A stretch of 64,000 nucleotides of DNA from Orobanche coerulescens (Eukaryota > Streptophyta > Magnoliopsida > Lamiales > Orobanchaceae), in NCBI GenBank assembly GCA_033398695.1, contig CM065803.1:46305501-46369500 (forward strand), written 5' to 3'. Below are positions 18,640-29,510 of this stretch, piece after piece; within the stretch, counting starts at the first letter, position 1; each line of letters begins with the position of its first letter. The notes beneath the pieces were generated by a model that worked only from the letters and a program-made list of their open reading frames with translations, was not told the DNA's origin and did no database searches. The position numbers and the translations under genes were made by a program.

Positions 18640-20782
18640 GGTCTTGGTGTGGATTAACAACATCAAATCATCATTTTCCCCCTTGAATCGAGGTAATCAT
18701 CCTAGAACCCTATTTCGGGAATAATTGGGGGTTGTCTTGATGTCGTGATTTTAATCCAAAATTGTTGGTTCCTTTGTTGTTATCTAGTCATGTGGATCAT
18801 AACCCATGGTTGGAATTCCGTTTTTCATGAATTAACGAGTCGATTCGAGTTCTTGGCCGTTTTGGGGGAAACCCTTGAACTTTTGTCATTTGACCCTCTA
18901 ATTCGGCGGCTTTGAGTCATGTTGTGGAATTTATTTTCATTGTTGCTATTGTCATTCGTAGTTTATCGTCGTGGGTGATCGCTCGGCGGAGTCGGTGGGT
19001 TCGTGGACGGTTCGGGTCTCCTCACTGCGGTCGATTCTCCGCACTTGTAATTATCCGAGACAAGTATCTTGCCCATACATTTCGTGTTTCGTATACGTAT
19101 TCGTTGGTATTGAACCAAATTACAATTTGAATGTTTTAATGAACTTTTAAAAGGATCGGTATGTTCTCTATAATTATTGTCTTTCAAAAGATAACTCGTA
19201 TGCTTCGTAGATTAATGTGCTTTCGGAATATGTACGCTAGTTTCATATGTTGGAAGATGTTGATCATATTTAGTGATGTTAGTAGACCGAAATTATTTGC
19301 CGAGGATTGTGTATTGATATGTGTAATTGTTCGGTGAATATGTGACATTGTGTGATATTAGTTGTTATTCCTTCGTAATGAGGTTGTGGCGCTTGGTGTT
19401 GTTTGGTATTGGTAACTGCTTGTGGTTGTGTGACATTTAGTTGTGAGTATACGTCGGCTAAAGTGGCCATTCTAGCGAAGTACCTAGCATTTGTATGCAT
19501 ATTCTAGTATTCGAATTATGGCTTCATGTGGCGTTGTGGATGATATGTGTATGTTCACCTAGGGACGGTCTGACGGGGCCTCTAGGGACACGTATTTCCG
19601 TGAGTGTGCGTATCACGAACTAGGGTTAACCACCCAGGGATGTCTGACGGGGCTCTGAGGGGTACGGCGACCGTGAGTCTCGTACCAACGGTTAACTTTG
19701 AAATATTTTGTTGGAGAACTGTGATTTTTGGCGCATATTTCGTCTGATTAGAATGGCAGTCCAAATGGTATCGTACTTGGCTGGAATGGCACCAGTAAAT
19801 GTGTTGTGTGTGATTCGTCCCTTGGCTGTGATGATTTGGTATGGGTACGTGAGTCTTGTGGTTGCTCTGTGTATTGTAGCTCTGTGGTGTGTCAAGTTCG
19901 ACCGTATGGTTAAGTTGCAAAGTTGTTTCCTCTGATGTCGTTCTGTGAGACTGTTGTCATGTTAATGTTTGACACGGTGTAGTTTCCATCGGGTTATTCT
20001 TGCGAGTATGTGATGTGGATGATTTGGGTCGTGGACCCCCGTGTTTGTAATTGGAATGTTATGATTGGGTCGTGGACCCCGTATTTTATTATCGGAATCG
20101 TATTTTGAAATAAATGATTTTTGGGCTGTGTCCATAAGTGTTTCGAAAGGCTTGAGAATTCTTAAACCCCAAGTGTTTTTAAAAACTCCTGAGATCGTAA
20201 AATGTTTTGTAAGATGTAAAATGGTTTTATTTTTATCTTTCGTAATTCAAACTATTTTGATCAAGTGAATTATCTCGGGAAGTATATTCACGATTTCTAC
20301 GTTCTTGGAGTATGATATGTATGGCTTGTCTTTGTATTTATACTTGCATTAGCAAAATAGTGGAGTTTTGCTAACCCCCGAGTATTCGGGGGTTGGATGT
20401 CTGTTTTGCGTCTAGGTACTTGCAGGTTGCTGGGGAGCAATTCATAGGATCGTTACGAAGGATGATGGAAGACAGCAATACTAATCACATGAAGACCGGT
20501 GTTGAGTATTTGGTGATGTCTTGTTTTGTCCTTCCGTTGTGTTTATTTTCCCCTTATACGGGAATATTGATTTATGTTAACCCCTGCGTGGGTATGAGTT
20601 ACGAGAAAGAGTAATGTATGGTTGATGTGTATGTTGTGGTAAAAGACCAAATCGGTCTAATGGTCCGTTAATTACCTATGTCGGTATGTATTGTATTGTG
20701 GTGTTTCTGTATTTAGCCTGATAGATCCTCATGGAGAGGGTCTACGGCGCTGTAATATTCCCGAGTGGTTTGGGGTGTTACA
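18634..20782 (+). repeat. Tekay-1 5' LTR, truncated at its start
   Basis: Direct copy of 38845-40993, about 95-96% alike by eye. It lacks the first about 745 bp of the LTR (38100-38844), including the TTACGGCCGTAA array. It ends GGTGTTACA at 20782, followed by TAATA and the PBS. No coding sequence. Confidence 0.92.
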
Positions 20783-20787
20783 TAATA

Positions 20788-20799
20788 TGGTATCAGAGC
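20788..20799 (+). other. Primer-binding site, tRNA-iMet type (Tekay-1)
   Basis: TGGTATCAGAGC 5 bp after the LTR end, complementary to initiator tRNA-Met. Fixes the plus orientation of Tekay-1. Confidence 0.93.
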
Positions 20800-22036
20800 T
20801 TAGGTTGCGGAAACCTAGGCTGTCGGGTCGAGTTTTGTGTTGTCGGGTCTTGTCTTGTCTTGTCTTGTCAGATTTTTTCTGACTGAGTCGTGTCGCGATG
20901 CGTCTTCTGAGGTGTCGGTCGTTATTAGTATCGAGGTGCAGCCATCATCTTCATGCGATCTGTGGATGTAAGTCTCCCTACTTTGCTGCGTCTCGTGTTA
21001 TACGAGCTTGTGTGATTTTGTGTTATTATGTAGAGTTTAAAAATGAATTGTGAATACGTAATGCATGCTTGTTGATTCTCGTGTGTGCTGGAATGAAAAG
21101 TGATACCCGTGTATAAATGTGTATATATATTGTGTGAATCGTTTAACTGGAGTAATGGCTTGGTGTGATCCCGCAAGGAAAGTTTGTCAGTGTGATATTT
21201 CAAAGTTTAATTATTTTTGAAGAGTCACGTAAATTTTATTTTAAAACATCCTTCAAGAAAGGAAATTTTTTGATTTCGTATGATGACCTCGAGATCGTAT
21301 TTTTTTTGTTAGAACTTAACTACTTAAATTTTATTTTCCTCTTGCATTGCAAGTTTTCAAATTTTGATTTCTAAAACTCAAATGAGGTCTATCAAAAATT
21401 TACTAAAGACGTGACTTTCGCTTTCAACTTTTTGATTTCATAAAATTCCAGTAAAAAGGTATGTGGTAATGATGTCATTGTCGTTTCAGCTTTAATGCCC
21501 CGAGTTGTGATTAAAGTGGTGACGTGAATGCTGAGTCGTTCGGTATACATTCGTCGAGGTAGTTCTCTGGACCGAGAGGTGGGAATTCAGTTTGGAACGT
21601 TAGTTAACTTTTGATGGTTAGTTGTGTAATGTTGTAAGTATGTGAACTATTGGCATTTGGATTTGTACATTGTTATTTATTCGTAACCTCCGGTATAGTA
21701 CTGCTGGAAGGTGATTATGAATGGGTTACCAAAGTTTCACAATTAGCGCACGCCATCTCTTGTCATAGAGCACGCTTTCTAGCTGGGCAAAAGTTTTAGA
21801 CTGCATTTTGCCGTTAGGTCTAACTTTTACAGTCGATCACCTGTGAGTGGATTTCATGTTTGCAGTAATATTGTTGTGCGTGATTATGTGACTTTCGTTG
21901 CGTTAAGTTGTTGCTTGATTAATATGCCGATGGGCAGAGTTACAGTCGATCACTTGTGAGTGGATTTCATGTGTGCACTAATATTGTTGTGTGTGATTAT
22001 GTAACTTTCGTTGCGTTAGGTTGTTGCTCGATTAAT
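20800..22036 (+). other. Tekay-1 untranslated leader with 113-bp duplication
   Basis: No convincing ORF. It contains a short (TCTTG)n run near 20850-20870 and two TAGCGCACGC-like half sites near 21745. A direct tandem duplication is present (copy 1 at about 21829-21941, copy 2 at about 21942-22054) whose unit ends with the gag start context ATGCCGATGGGCAGAG. Confidence 0.75.
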
Positions 22037-22193
22037 ATGCCGATGGGCAGAGGTCGTGGTCGCAACTGTGGTACAGATGGCCACGGCGATCAGGAGCGGG
22101 ATCGAGAGGATGTTGCTGGGAACGATATTGGTATCAATGTTGCTACCATATTGCAACAAGTAGCAGCACAACTGACTCATTTGACCCAGACGG
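22037..22193 (+). pseudogene. Tekay-1 Gag N-terminus, cut by the hAT insertion
   Basis: Starts MPMGRGRGRNCGTDG and runs to LQQVAAQLTHLTQT. The Arg/Gly-rich start and heptad-like helix resemble the Tekay-2 Gag start (VPEILRQVVNQMTQFAQVVD). The frame continues at 36704 beyond the hAT once the 8-bp TSD is counted once. The ATG lies in the second copy of the leader duplication. Confidence 0.8.
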
Positions 22194-22369
22194 TAGGGGT
22201 GTCTGTTAGGCGTATTTTTATACGCTCATTTATCATTATTTTGTAGTATTTTGGAGAGTGAAATCGTCTAAATGAGCTTTTAATGCCTTAATTTTGTATG
22301 ATTGACAGGAAATTGAAGTCCGAGAGCTAAAACGAGGCAAAACGGGCGAAAACGGCAAATCTGGACTCT

Positions 22370-22526
22370 GAGCCGCGGCACAGGAAGACACCAGCCGAAG
22401 GGTAGAGTGAACTGTATTCGTGTCGCGGCATGCCCAGTGAGCCGCGGCACAGAAGAATTAATTAACGCCCAGGCATTCAGCTGAAGGCGATGTGCCGCGG
22501 CACAGGTTTAGTGAGCCGCGGCACAC
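22370..22526 (+). repeat. GTGCCGCGGCAC palindrome array, Athila-2 5' LTR
   Basis: Copies of the GCCGCGGC core, in the forms GAGCCGCGGCACA and TGTGCCGCGGCAC, at about 22371, 22441, 22497 and 22515, plus a degenerate copy at about 22422 (GTCGCGGC). Ends 92 bp before the TATA box. Confidence 0.9.
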
Positions 22527-22618
22527 TTGGCGGTTTGTGTATGCCCGCGTGGATTTTGAGCTGTTTCGAAGCCAGTTTTCAACCGACTAATACGGACGCG
22601 ATTTGGAGGATATGTGAG

Positions 22619-22628
22619 CTATAAATAG
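22619..22628 (+). promoter_or_regulatory. TATA box of Athila-2 LTR
   Basis: CTATAAATAG, repeated at 31874-31883 in the 3' LTR; a canonical plant TATA sequence, with transcription expected to begin about 30 bp downstream. Confidence 0.75.
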
Positions 22629-23518
22629 GGTTTAAGACCCTAATTAAATCATCGGGGAATCTTTGGATCTTTAACCTTTGAGAGCTTAAGCTTGGAGACG
22701 GCAGAAGACGAGGGAAGCAGAAGAATTCAAGGGCAGAAGGCGGAAGCTGAAGAACGGAGGAATCCGAGCTTCATCTGCGTTTGAATTTTATGCTTTCGTT
22801 TATTTATTCTGTATTTTCAATTTTTAGTATGTCAGGCTAAAGCCCTAATCTAGGGTTTTGATGAAACCTTTGTTTTGATGAATTGATTGAGATTATCCAA
22901 TTTATTACCTTTTTATTGAGTTTTCCCAATTAAGTTTAATGCTTGCAATTATCTGGCCAATAGTTGTATTGATTTAATCATTCACTTCGAATCGGGAGAG
23001 GAGATTTGGTGAGGAACTATTGGTGAGGACCATTTTATTCTGTGAGATAGGAATATACTCATAGGAACTACGTGGCCTTTAGGAGATTTTATGCATTTTG
23101 CCTATTGACGAATTAATTCACCTAGGAATAGAGTGCGTTATTCGCCTTTAGATAAATCTATTGACCTCGGGAGAGGCGGTAGAATATATTAGCAATCTCC
23201 GCCTTCAATAAATTGGGAAAATTATTTAGTACGGATAATCGAGAGTAAATTCGGATAAACTAAGGTGGATTCAGAACCCTAGACTTATTCATCATTTGAT
23301 TTCTTTTATCCAAGATATTGTTTTCTACTGCTTAGGCTTTTAGAAATTCTTTTAGTTATTAATCGCAAAACCCAAATTCGATTGTTCAGATAAAATTGGA
23401 ATACGAAAAAATCGGTAGTTAGAGATTCAATCCTCGTGGGAACGATACTCGACTTATCACTTTATTACTTGTAAACGATGACGTGCACTTGCGTGTAGGA
23501 AAAATCGCAACAAGTTTT

Positions 23519-23535
23519 TGGCGCCGTTGCCGGGA
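23519..23535 (+). other. Primer-binding site, tRNA-Asp type (Athila-2)
   Basis: TGGCGCCGTTGCCGGGA, 6 bp after the LTR end, complementary to the 3' end of plant tRNA-Asp. Confidence 0.93.
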
Positions 23536-23666
23536 ATTGAAATTTTGTAATATCGATTAAAGTATTTCCAGTCTTAATTTGAACGTTTTATTTTATTTTA
23601 TTTTTTATTTTTTGTGTATTTAATTTCGTTTATTTGTTTTTACTTTCAGGACCTTTCGTGTAGTGC

Positions 23667-25007
23667 ATGAGAAGACTCGGTAACGAAGGCCTACTACCTT
23701 TGGACACCGAGCTCGAGCGCACTCTAAGAAGGAACAAAAAGGAGAAAAGAGAGTTGCAGACGACGGTCAACATGGCCGAGAATATCGAAGTCCAAGGAGG
23801 AGATAACCAAGTGCGGCAAGTTCAACCGGAACTAGCTCTTCGAGATTATGCCATGCCGCAGGTCAACGCTAATTATTCGGGAATTCGGCGTCCCACTATC
23901 CAAGCTAATAATTTCGAGATCAAGCCTGCTATTATTCAGATGGCGCAGGCGAGCCAATTCTGTGGACTACCGAATGACGACCCGAATGCCCATATTGCTT
24001 CTTTCCTTGAGATATGCGACACATTCAAGACTAATGGTGTCACCGACGATGCCATCCGATTGAGGCTTTTCCCTTTCTCTTTGAGGGATAAAGCAAAGTT
24101 TTGGTTAAATTCCTTACCGCCGGGGTCGATTACAACATGGGAGAGGTTAGCGCAAGCCTTCCTTGCCAAATTCTTTCCACCTTCTAAGACGGCAAGGTTG
24201 AGAAATGAAATAACCACTTTTGTTCAGTATGATATGGAATCGCTCCACGAGGCGTGGGAGCGTTATAAAGAATTGCTACGAAGATGCCCTCATCACGGCA
24301 TTCCTGATTGGCTTCAGCTTCATACGTTCTATAATGGTTTGAGTGCTTCTACACGCACCCTCGTGGATGCGGCCTCTGGTGGGACCTTCATGGGAAAATC
24401 TATGGCCGAGGCACACGTGCTTTTGGAAGATATGGCCGAAAACGCATACCAATGGCCATCGAAAAGATTGACACCGAAGAGAGTCATGGAAGTTTCAAGC
24501 AAGGATCCGATTTCCACCTTGTCAGCTCAAGTCGCCGCTTTAACCCAGCAGCTCCAAGCATTCTCGCACGCACCAGCCCCCATCACCATAGAGACATGCA
24601 ATTGGTGTAACGGATCACACTCGAGTGCGGAGTGTCAAGTTGGAAACCCGTTCGAGCAACATCATATGGAGCAAGCTCAATTTGTGGCCAATGGAAATCG
24701 ACAAAACAATTTTTACCCCAGCACTTATAATCAAGGGTGGCGGAATCAACAAAATTTTCCATGGAGAAATGGGCAAGCTATGAAGCCTACACAACCTCAC
24801 TTCGCGCAGCCCCCTCAATCACCAAAGGTATCTTTGGAGGATGCTCTTGCTCAATTGGCGGCTAACACAAGCCAATTCATGACCCGCACCGAGACGACCC
24901 TCCAAAATCATTCGACCTCCATCCGAAATCTAGAAACACAAATGGGGCAGATTGCTAATTTATTGTCTTCTCGGTCTCAAGGTGCATCACCCAGTAGCAC
25001 CAAGTGA
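23667..25007 (+). CDS. Athila-2 Gag
   Basis: 446 aa from the Met at 23667, chosen because it opens with LLPLDTELERTLRRNKKEKR, the usual start of Athila Gags. Capsid blocks are FLEICDTFKTNGVTDDAIRL, RLFPFSLRDKAKFWLNSLPP and WERLAQAFLAKFFPPSKTAR, then ERYKELLRRCPHHGIPDWLQ. A zinc knuckle CNWCNGSHSSAEC (CX2CX3HX4C) lies at about residue 310. The C-terminal helix FMTRTETTLQNHSTSIRNLE precedes a TGA at 25005-25007. The stop follows a frameshift: the next frame (25004) continues KSKENVQAIELRSGKELKGQ without a break in homology. Confidence 0.93.
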   Translation: MRRLGNEGLLPLDTELERTLRRNKKEKRELQTTVNMAENIEVQGGDNQVRQVQPELALRDYAMPQVNANYSGIRRPTIQANNFEIKPAIIQMAQASQFCGLPNDDPNAHIASFLEICDTFKTNGVTDDAIRLRLFPFSLRDKAKFWLNSLPPGSITTWERLAQAFLAKFFPPSKTARLRNEITTFVQYDMESLHEAWERYKELLRRCPHHGIPDWLQLHTFYNGLSASTRTLVDAASGGTFMGKSMAEAHVLLEDMAENAYQWPSKRLTPKRVMEVSSKDPISTLSAQVAALTQQLQAFSHAPAPITIETCNWCNGSHSSAECQVGNPFEQHHMEQAQFVANGNRQNNFYPSTYNQGWRNQQNFPWRNGQAMKPTQPHFAQPPQSPKVSLEDALAQLAANTSQFMTRTETTLQNHSTSIRNLETQMGQIANLLSSRSQGASPSSTK

Positions 25008-25195
25008 AATCCAAGGAAAATGTGCAAGCGATCGAATTACGAAGCGGAAAGGAGTTGAAAGGGCAGCCTATTAATGACAAAGAGCAGCCGATCGAGCAGA
25101 ACGAGAAGGAAAAGGATGAGACGCCTAAGCCAAAGGAAGTATCAACTACTCAGCCCACTCCTCAAATTCCATTCCCACAGCGTTTCCAAAAGTAA
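25004..25195 (+). pseudogene. Athila-2 Gag-protease linker
   Basis: KSKENVQAIELRSGKELKGQ to IPFPQRFQK, then TAA at 25193-25195 followed by KLDKQFSKFLYVFKKLHINI in the same frame. Related elements read QKQKLDKQF here, so the stop fits CAA to TAA. The segment is charged, rich in Lys, Glu and Pro, and carries no enzyme motif. Confidence 0.8.
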
Positions 25196-25927
25196 AAACT
25201 GGACAAGCAGTTTTCAAAATTTCTCTACGTTTTCAAGAAATTGCACATAAACATTCCGTTCGCCGACGCATTGGAACAGATGCCGAGTTACGTCAAGTTT
25301 ATGAAAGAGATCTTGTCCAATAAACGAAAGCTCGAGGAATATGAGACGGTCGCTCTAACGGAGGAGTGCAGCGCTATTTTACAAAAGAAGCTCCCACCTA
25401 AATTGAGAGATCCGGGAAGTTTCACCATCCCTTGCATCATCGGAAATTCATCTTTTGAAAGAGCCCTATGCGATCTCGGGGCCAGTATAAATCTTATGCC
25501 CCTTTCTATTTTTAAAAAGCTGGAGATTGGGGAAGCCAAGCCGACGAAAGTCTCTCTACAATTAGCCGATAGATCCATCAAATATCCGAGGGGTGTGATA
25601 GAGGACGTTTTAGTCAAAGTTGATAAGTTCATCTTTCCGGCCGATTTCATCGTACTTGACATGGAAGAAGACCAAGATATCCCAATTATTTTGGGAAGAC
25701 CATTTTTGGCAACAGGCCGAACGTTGATTGATGTGGAAAAGGGAAAGCTGACTTTGCGTGTTCAAGAGGAGCAAGTAACGTTCAATATTTTTCGATCCGT
25801 AAAATATCCAAGTGACGCTGAAAATTGTTTCCAAATTGACGTCATTGACTCGTGCGTGAGTAGAACTTTTCGAGAAAATTATCCACCCGATCCATTGGAA
25901 TCCGTTTTGATTGTGTCTAAATCCTAA
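25196..25927 (+). pseudogene. Athila-2 protease
   Basis: In frame with the linker. INIPFADALEQMPSYVKFMK, SAILQKKLPPKLRDPGSFTI, the active site ALCDLGASINLMPLSIFKKL (DLG form), VDKFIFPADFIVLDMEED and IILGRPFLATGRTLIDVEKG. It ends at TAA 25925-25927, shortly before the RT segment in the same frame. A Met at 25241 is internal rather than a true start. Confidence 0.9.
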
Positions 25928-25960
25928 CCAAATGGAGAGCATGCAGCCTACGTACGACAC

Positions 25961-28063
25961 ATGGATGCTTCCCCGCCAATTTTTATTCGTAAACCATTCG
26001 AGGAGCTAGGAAGTTCACTAACTCGACCGACCCCATCGATTGAAAAACCTCCAAAGTTGGAACTCAAAAAGCTGCCACCTCATTTGAAATATGCATTCCT
26101 GGGGCCCGACAACTCCCTTCCAGTTATTCTTTCGGCCACTTTAGCAGGAGATCAAGAGGCAAAATTATTAAGAGTTTTGAGGGAGTACAAATCTGCTCTT
26201 GGATGGTCTATTGCGGACATTAAGGGGATCAGCCCATCGATTTGCATGCACAAGATTTTGATGGAGGAAGACTACAAACCATCCGTGGAGCATCAACGCT
26301 GGCTGAATCCTAACATGAAGGAGGTGGTAAAAGTCGAGGTCTTAAAACTCCTCGACGCAGGTATGATCTTTCCAATTTCTGATAGTAAGTGGGTAAGTCC
26401 GGTTCAAGTTGTGTCGAAAAAGGGTGGGATAACAGTTGTTCAAAACAATAATAATGAATTAATTCCCACCAGGATTGTTACGGGGTGGCGTATGTGCATA
26501 GATTATAGGAAATTAAATAAGGCCACTAGAAAAGATCATTTCCCCTTGCCTTTTATTGATCAGATGTTAGATAGATTAGCCAGACACGATTTCTATTGCT
26601 TTCTCGATGGTTATTCGGGGTATAATCAGATTTACATAGCCCCCGAAGACCAAGAGAAAACGACGTTTACATGTCCTTACGGCATTTTCGCTTATAGGCG
26701 CATGCCTTTTGGATTGTGTAATGCGCCGGCTACTTTTCAACGGTGTATGATGGCTATTTTTTCTGACATGGTAGAGCAGTGTATTGAGATTTTTATGGAT
26801 GATTTTTCTGTTTTTGGAGATTCATTTGACATTTGTTTAGAAAATTTGCAGAAAGTCTTGCGAAGATGCGAAGAGACCAATTTAGTCTTGAATTGGGAGA
26901 AGTGTCATTTTATGGTGCAGGAGGGCATTGTGCTTGGCCATCGAATATCCTCACATGGAATTGAAGTCGACCGAGCGAAAATCGAGACAATTGAGAAGAT
27001 GCCTCCACCCACTTCGGTCAAGGGGATTAGGAGTTTTTTGGGACATGCCGGTTTCTATCGCCGATTTATTAAGGATTTTTCAAAGATCATGAAGCCGCTG
27101 TGCAACTTACTCATGAAAGATGTCCCATTTACTTTCGACGAGTCTTGTAAAGAAAGTTTCGAGTTGCTGAAGAAAGCTCTAAGCACGGCACCGGTGATAG
27201 TCGCTCCGGATTGGGACCTTCCGTTCGAACTAATGTGCGATGCTAGCGACTTTGCCATTGGGGCCGTTTTGGGGCAGAGACGAGGGAAGGTGTTCCATGT
27301 CATATACTACGCGAGCCGAACACTCGATGACGCCCAAAGAAATTATGCCACAATGGAGAAGGAATTGTTGGCAGTGATCTTTGCATTTGATAAATTTCGG
27401 GCTTATCTACTAGGAACGAAAGTGATAGTGTGGACCGATCATTCGGCAATAAAATACCTTTTGGAGAAGAAGGATGCCAAACCAAGGTTGATTCGGTGGG
27501 TGCTACTCCTTCAAGAATTCAACTTGGAGATTCGGGACAAGAAAGGGACAGAAAATGTTATAGCCGATCACCTTTCACGGTTAGAGAGTTCCCTCGAGAA
27601 GGAAGAAAGTCAGCCACAAATTATAGAAACCTTCCCGGACGAGCAGCTCTACAAGTTGGATTCAACACATGCGCCTTGGTATGCTGATCTAGTGAACTAC
27701 TTAGCAAGTAAAACAATTCCGAACGACCTCTCACGTCATCAAAAGAAGAAGCTAATCTCGGGCGCTAAGTACTATTTGTGGGACGATCCTTTTCTCTTCA
27801 AGCGATGCCCCGATCAAATTATCCGTAGATGCATTCCGGATGAGGAAATCCACAGTGTGCTGAATCATTGCCATGCATCACCCTACGGTGGACATTTTAG
27901 TGGAAATAGAACAGCAGTGAAAGTCTTACAGTCGGGATTTTATTGGCCGTACTTATTCAAAGATGCTCACTCCTTTGTGTCTACATGTGATCGGTGTCAA
28001 CGGACAGGAAACATCTCAAGACGACACGAAATGCCGCTGAACACCATAAGTCGAATTATTTGA
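25961..28063 (+). CDS. Athila-2 RT, RNase H and integrase zinc-binding domain
   Basis: 700 aa open. [80 protein letters not shown] and the catalytic [14 protein letters not shown] at about residues 280-295. RNase [21 protein letters not shown] (Asp), [20 protein letters not shown] (Glu), [20 protein letters not shown] (Asp), [10 protein letters not shown] (Asp). The integrase HHCC domain follows: [20 protein letters not shown] and CDRCQRTGN. The frame is lost just after NTISRII, where relatives read on into FDVWGIDF, which is found in frame 0 from about 28055. Confidence 0.95.
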   Translation: MDASPPIFIRKPFEELGSSLTRPTPSIEKPPKLELKKLPPHLKYAFLGPDNSLPVILSATLAGDQEAKLLRVLREYKSALGWSIADIKGISPSICMHKILMEEDYKPSVEHQRWLNPNMKEVVKVEVLKLLDAGMIFPISDSKWVSPVQVVSKKGGITVVQNNNNELIPTRIVTGWRMCIDYRKLNKATRKDHFPLPFIDQMLDRLARHDFYCFLDGYSGYNQIYIAPEDQEKTTFTCPYGIFAYRRMPFGLCNAPATFQRCMMAIFSDMVEQCIEIFMDDFSVFGDSFDICLENLQKVLRRCEETNLVLNWEKCHFMVQEGIVLGHRISSHGIEVDRAKIETIEKMPPPTSVKGIRSFLGHAGFYRRFIKDFSKIMKPLCNLLMKDVPFTFDESCKESFELLKKALSTAPVIVAPDWDLPFELMCDASDFAIGAVLGQRRGKVFHVIYYASRTLDDAQRNYATMEKELLAVIFAFDKFRAYLLGTKVIVWTDHSAIKYLLEKKDAKPRLIRWVLLLQEFNLEIRDKKGTENVIADHLSRLESSLEKEESQPQIIETFPDEQLYKLDSTHAPWYADLVNYLASKTIPNDLSRHQKKKLISGAKYYLWDDPFLFKRCPDQIIRRCIPDEEIHSVLNHCHASPYGGHFSGNRTAVKVLQSGFYWPYLFKDAHSFVSTCDRCQRTGNISRRHEMPLNTISRII

Positions 28064-28082
28064 TGTATGGGGGATCGACTTC

Positions 28083-28952
28083 ATGGGTTCATTTCCCCCA
28101 TCAAACAAGAATCTCTATATTTTGGTGGCCGTAGATTATGTCTCAAAATGGGTTGAAGCGGTGGCACTACCTACGAATGGGTCCAATGTCGTAATCAAGT
28201 TTATTAAACAACATATCTTCACACGCTTTGGGACTCCACGTGCTATTATAAGTGATGGTGGGTCACACTTCGACAACAAATTTCTTGATGCGGTTTTGAG
28301 AAAATACGGAGTCACTCATCGTGTTGCCACAGCATACCATCCGCAAACGAGTGGTCAAGTCGAGATATCAAATCGAAAGCTGAAGTGGATTCTAGAAAAG
28401 ACGGTCAGCTCGTCTCGAAAAGATTGGGCATTTAAACTCAATGATGCACTTTGGGCGTACCGGACTGCGTATAAAACACCTATCGGAATGTCGCCCTACA
28501 GATTGGTTTATGGAAAAGGTTGCCATCTACCCGTAGAGATGGAACACCGTGCTTACTGGGCGATAAAGAAACTAAACTTTGATCTAAAATCCGCTGGGGA
28601 AAAGCGTTGTTTGCAGCTGAACGAGTTGGAAGAAATTCGCCACAACTCATACGAAAATGCAAAACTTTATAAGGAGCGAACAAAAATTTGGCATGATAAG
28701 CACATCACGCAGAGAGAATTTGTCCCGGGTCAAGAGGTGTTGCTATTTAACTCACGCTTAAAGTTATTTCCCGGGAAATTGCATTCACGATGGTCGGGAC
28801 CGTTCACCATAGTTCAAGTGTTTCCACATGGTGCAGTAGAAGTTCAAAGAGATGGCCGAAAATTCAAAGTTAATGGACAACGGTTGAAGGCATATTTGGG
28901 AAATCCAATCGACACGCAGAAAACGAGCGTCACCTTATCCACCGCCGGATGA
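28083..28952 (+). CDS. Athila-2 integrase core and C-terminus
   Basis: 289 aa, open from before the Met at 28083 (preceded in frame by DVWGIDF). Core: [17 protein letters not shown] (Asp), [20 protein letters not shown] (Asp), [20 protein letters not shown] (Glu). Then [20 protein letters not shown] and the C-terminal module [23 protein letters not shown] residues are intact and there is no chromodomain. A frameshift separates it from the zinc-binding domain. Confidence 0.93.
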   Translation: MGSFPPSNKNLYILVAVDYVSKWVEAVALPTNGSNVVIKFIKQHIFTRFGTPRAIISDGGSHFDNKFLDAVLRKYGVTHRVATAYHPQTSGQVEISNRKLKWILEKTVSSSRKDWAFKLNDALWAYRTAYKTPIGMSPYRLVYGKGCHLPVEMEHRAYWAIKKLNFDLKSAGEKRCLQLNELEEIRHNSYENAKLYKERTKIWHDKHITQREFVPGQEVLLFNSRLKLFPGKLHSRWSGPFTIVQVFPHGAVEVQRDGRKFKVNGQRLKAYLGNPIDTQKTSVTLSTAG

Positions 28953-28993
28953 ATGCGAGAAAAGTCCGGCTGAAGACTATAAACTTAGCGCTC

Positions 28994-29011
28994 CTCGGGA
29001 GGCAACCCGAG
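28994..29011 (+). other. Hairpin after Athila-2 integrase
   Basis: CTCGGG-AGGCAA-CCCGAG: a 6-bp stem with a 6-nt loop, 42 bp after the integrase stop. It could be a 3'-UTR structure; no direct evidence of function. Confidence 0.55.
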
Positions 29012-29158
29012 TATTAGTTGTAGATTCTTTGTTGTTTTCTTGCATTTTTAGAGTCTCTGTTTGTATTCTTTCTTGTTTGATCCATCCTTCCCTCTCGTCT
29101 TGATGTTTTCGTGTAAAAATTCTGTGCAGGAATCAGCAAAGGGGAGGAATTCAATGAT

Positions 29159-29510
29159 GGGCCGCGGCACAGTCCAGGTGAGCCGCGGCACACACCAGCT
29201 GATGAAAAATGGCCGATCAAATCGCACCTGTGCCGCGGCATGATCTTACCGAGCCGCGGCACACCAGCCGAGCCGCGGCACACGAAAACTGAGCCGCGGC
29301 ACACTAAATGGTCAAGAAACGCCCAGGGAGCCTGTACTTTGTGCCGCGGCACACTAAACCTGAGCCGCGGCACACTAAACCTGAGCCGCGGCACACTAAC
29401 ACACTGAGCCGCGGCACACGGAAACTGAGCCGCGGCACCCGACTACATTACAAAACGTCCCAGTCCGACTGTACTTTGGGCCGCGGCTCACTTTTACTGT
29501 GCCGCGGCCC
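29159..29510 (+). repeat. GCCGCGGC palindrome array in Athila-2 3' region
   Basis: Thirteen copies of the GCCGCGGC core, mostly in GAGCCGCGGCACA or TGTGCCGCGGCAC form, separated by 10-50 bp of unrelated sequence. It is the same motif as in the LTR of this element, but outside the LTR. Confidence 0.93.

Larger units (their letters stand above)
22204..23512 (+). repeat. Athila-2 5' LTR
   Basis: 1,309 bp, TGTTAGGCGTATTTTTATAC to TCGCAACA. It carries the GCCGCGGC array (22370-22526) and TATA box CTATAAATAG (22619-22628). The transcribed part contains no ORF of note. Confidence 0.95.
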
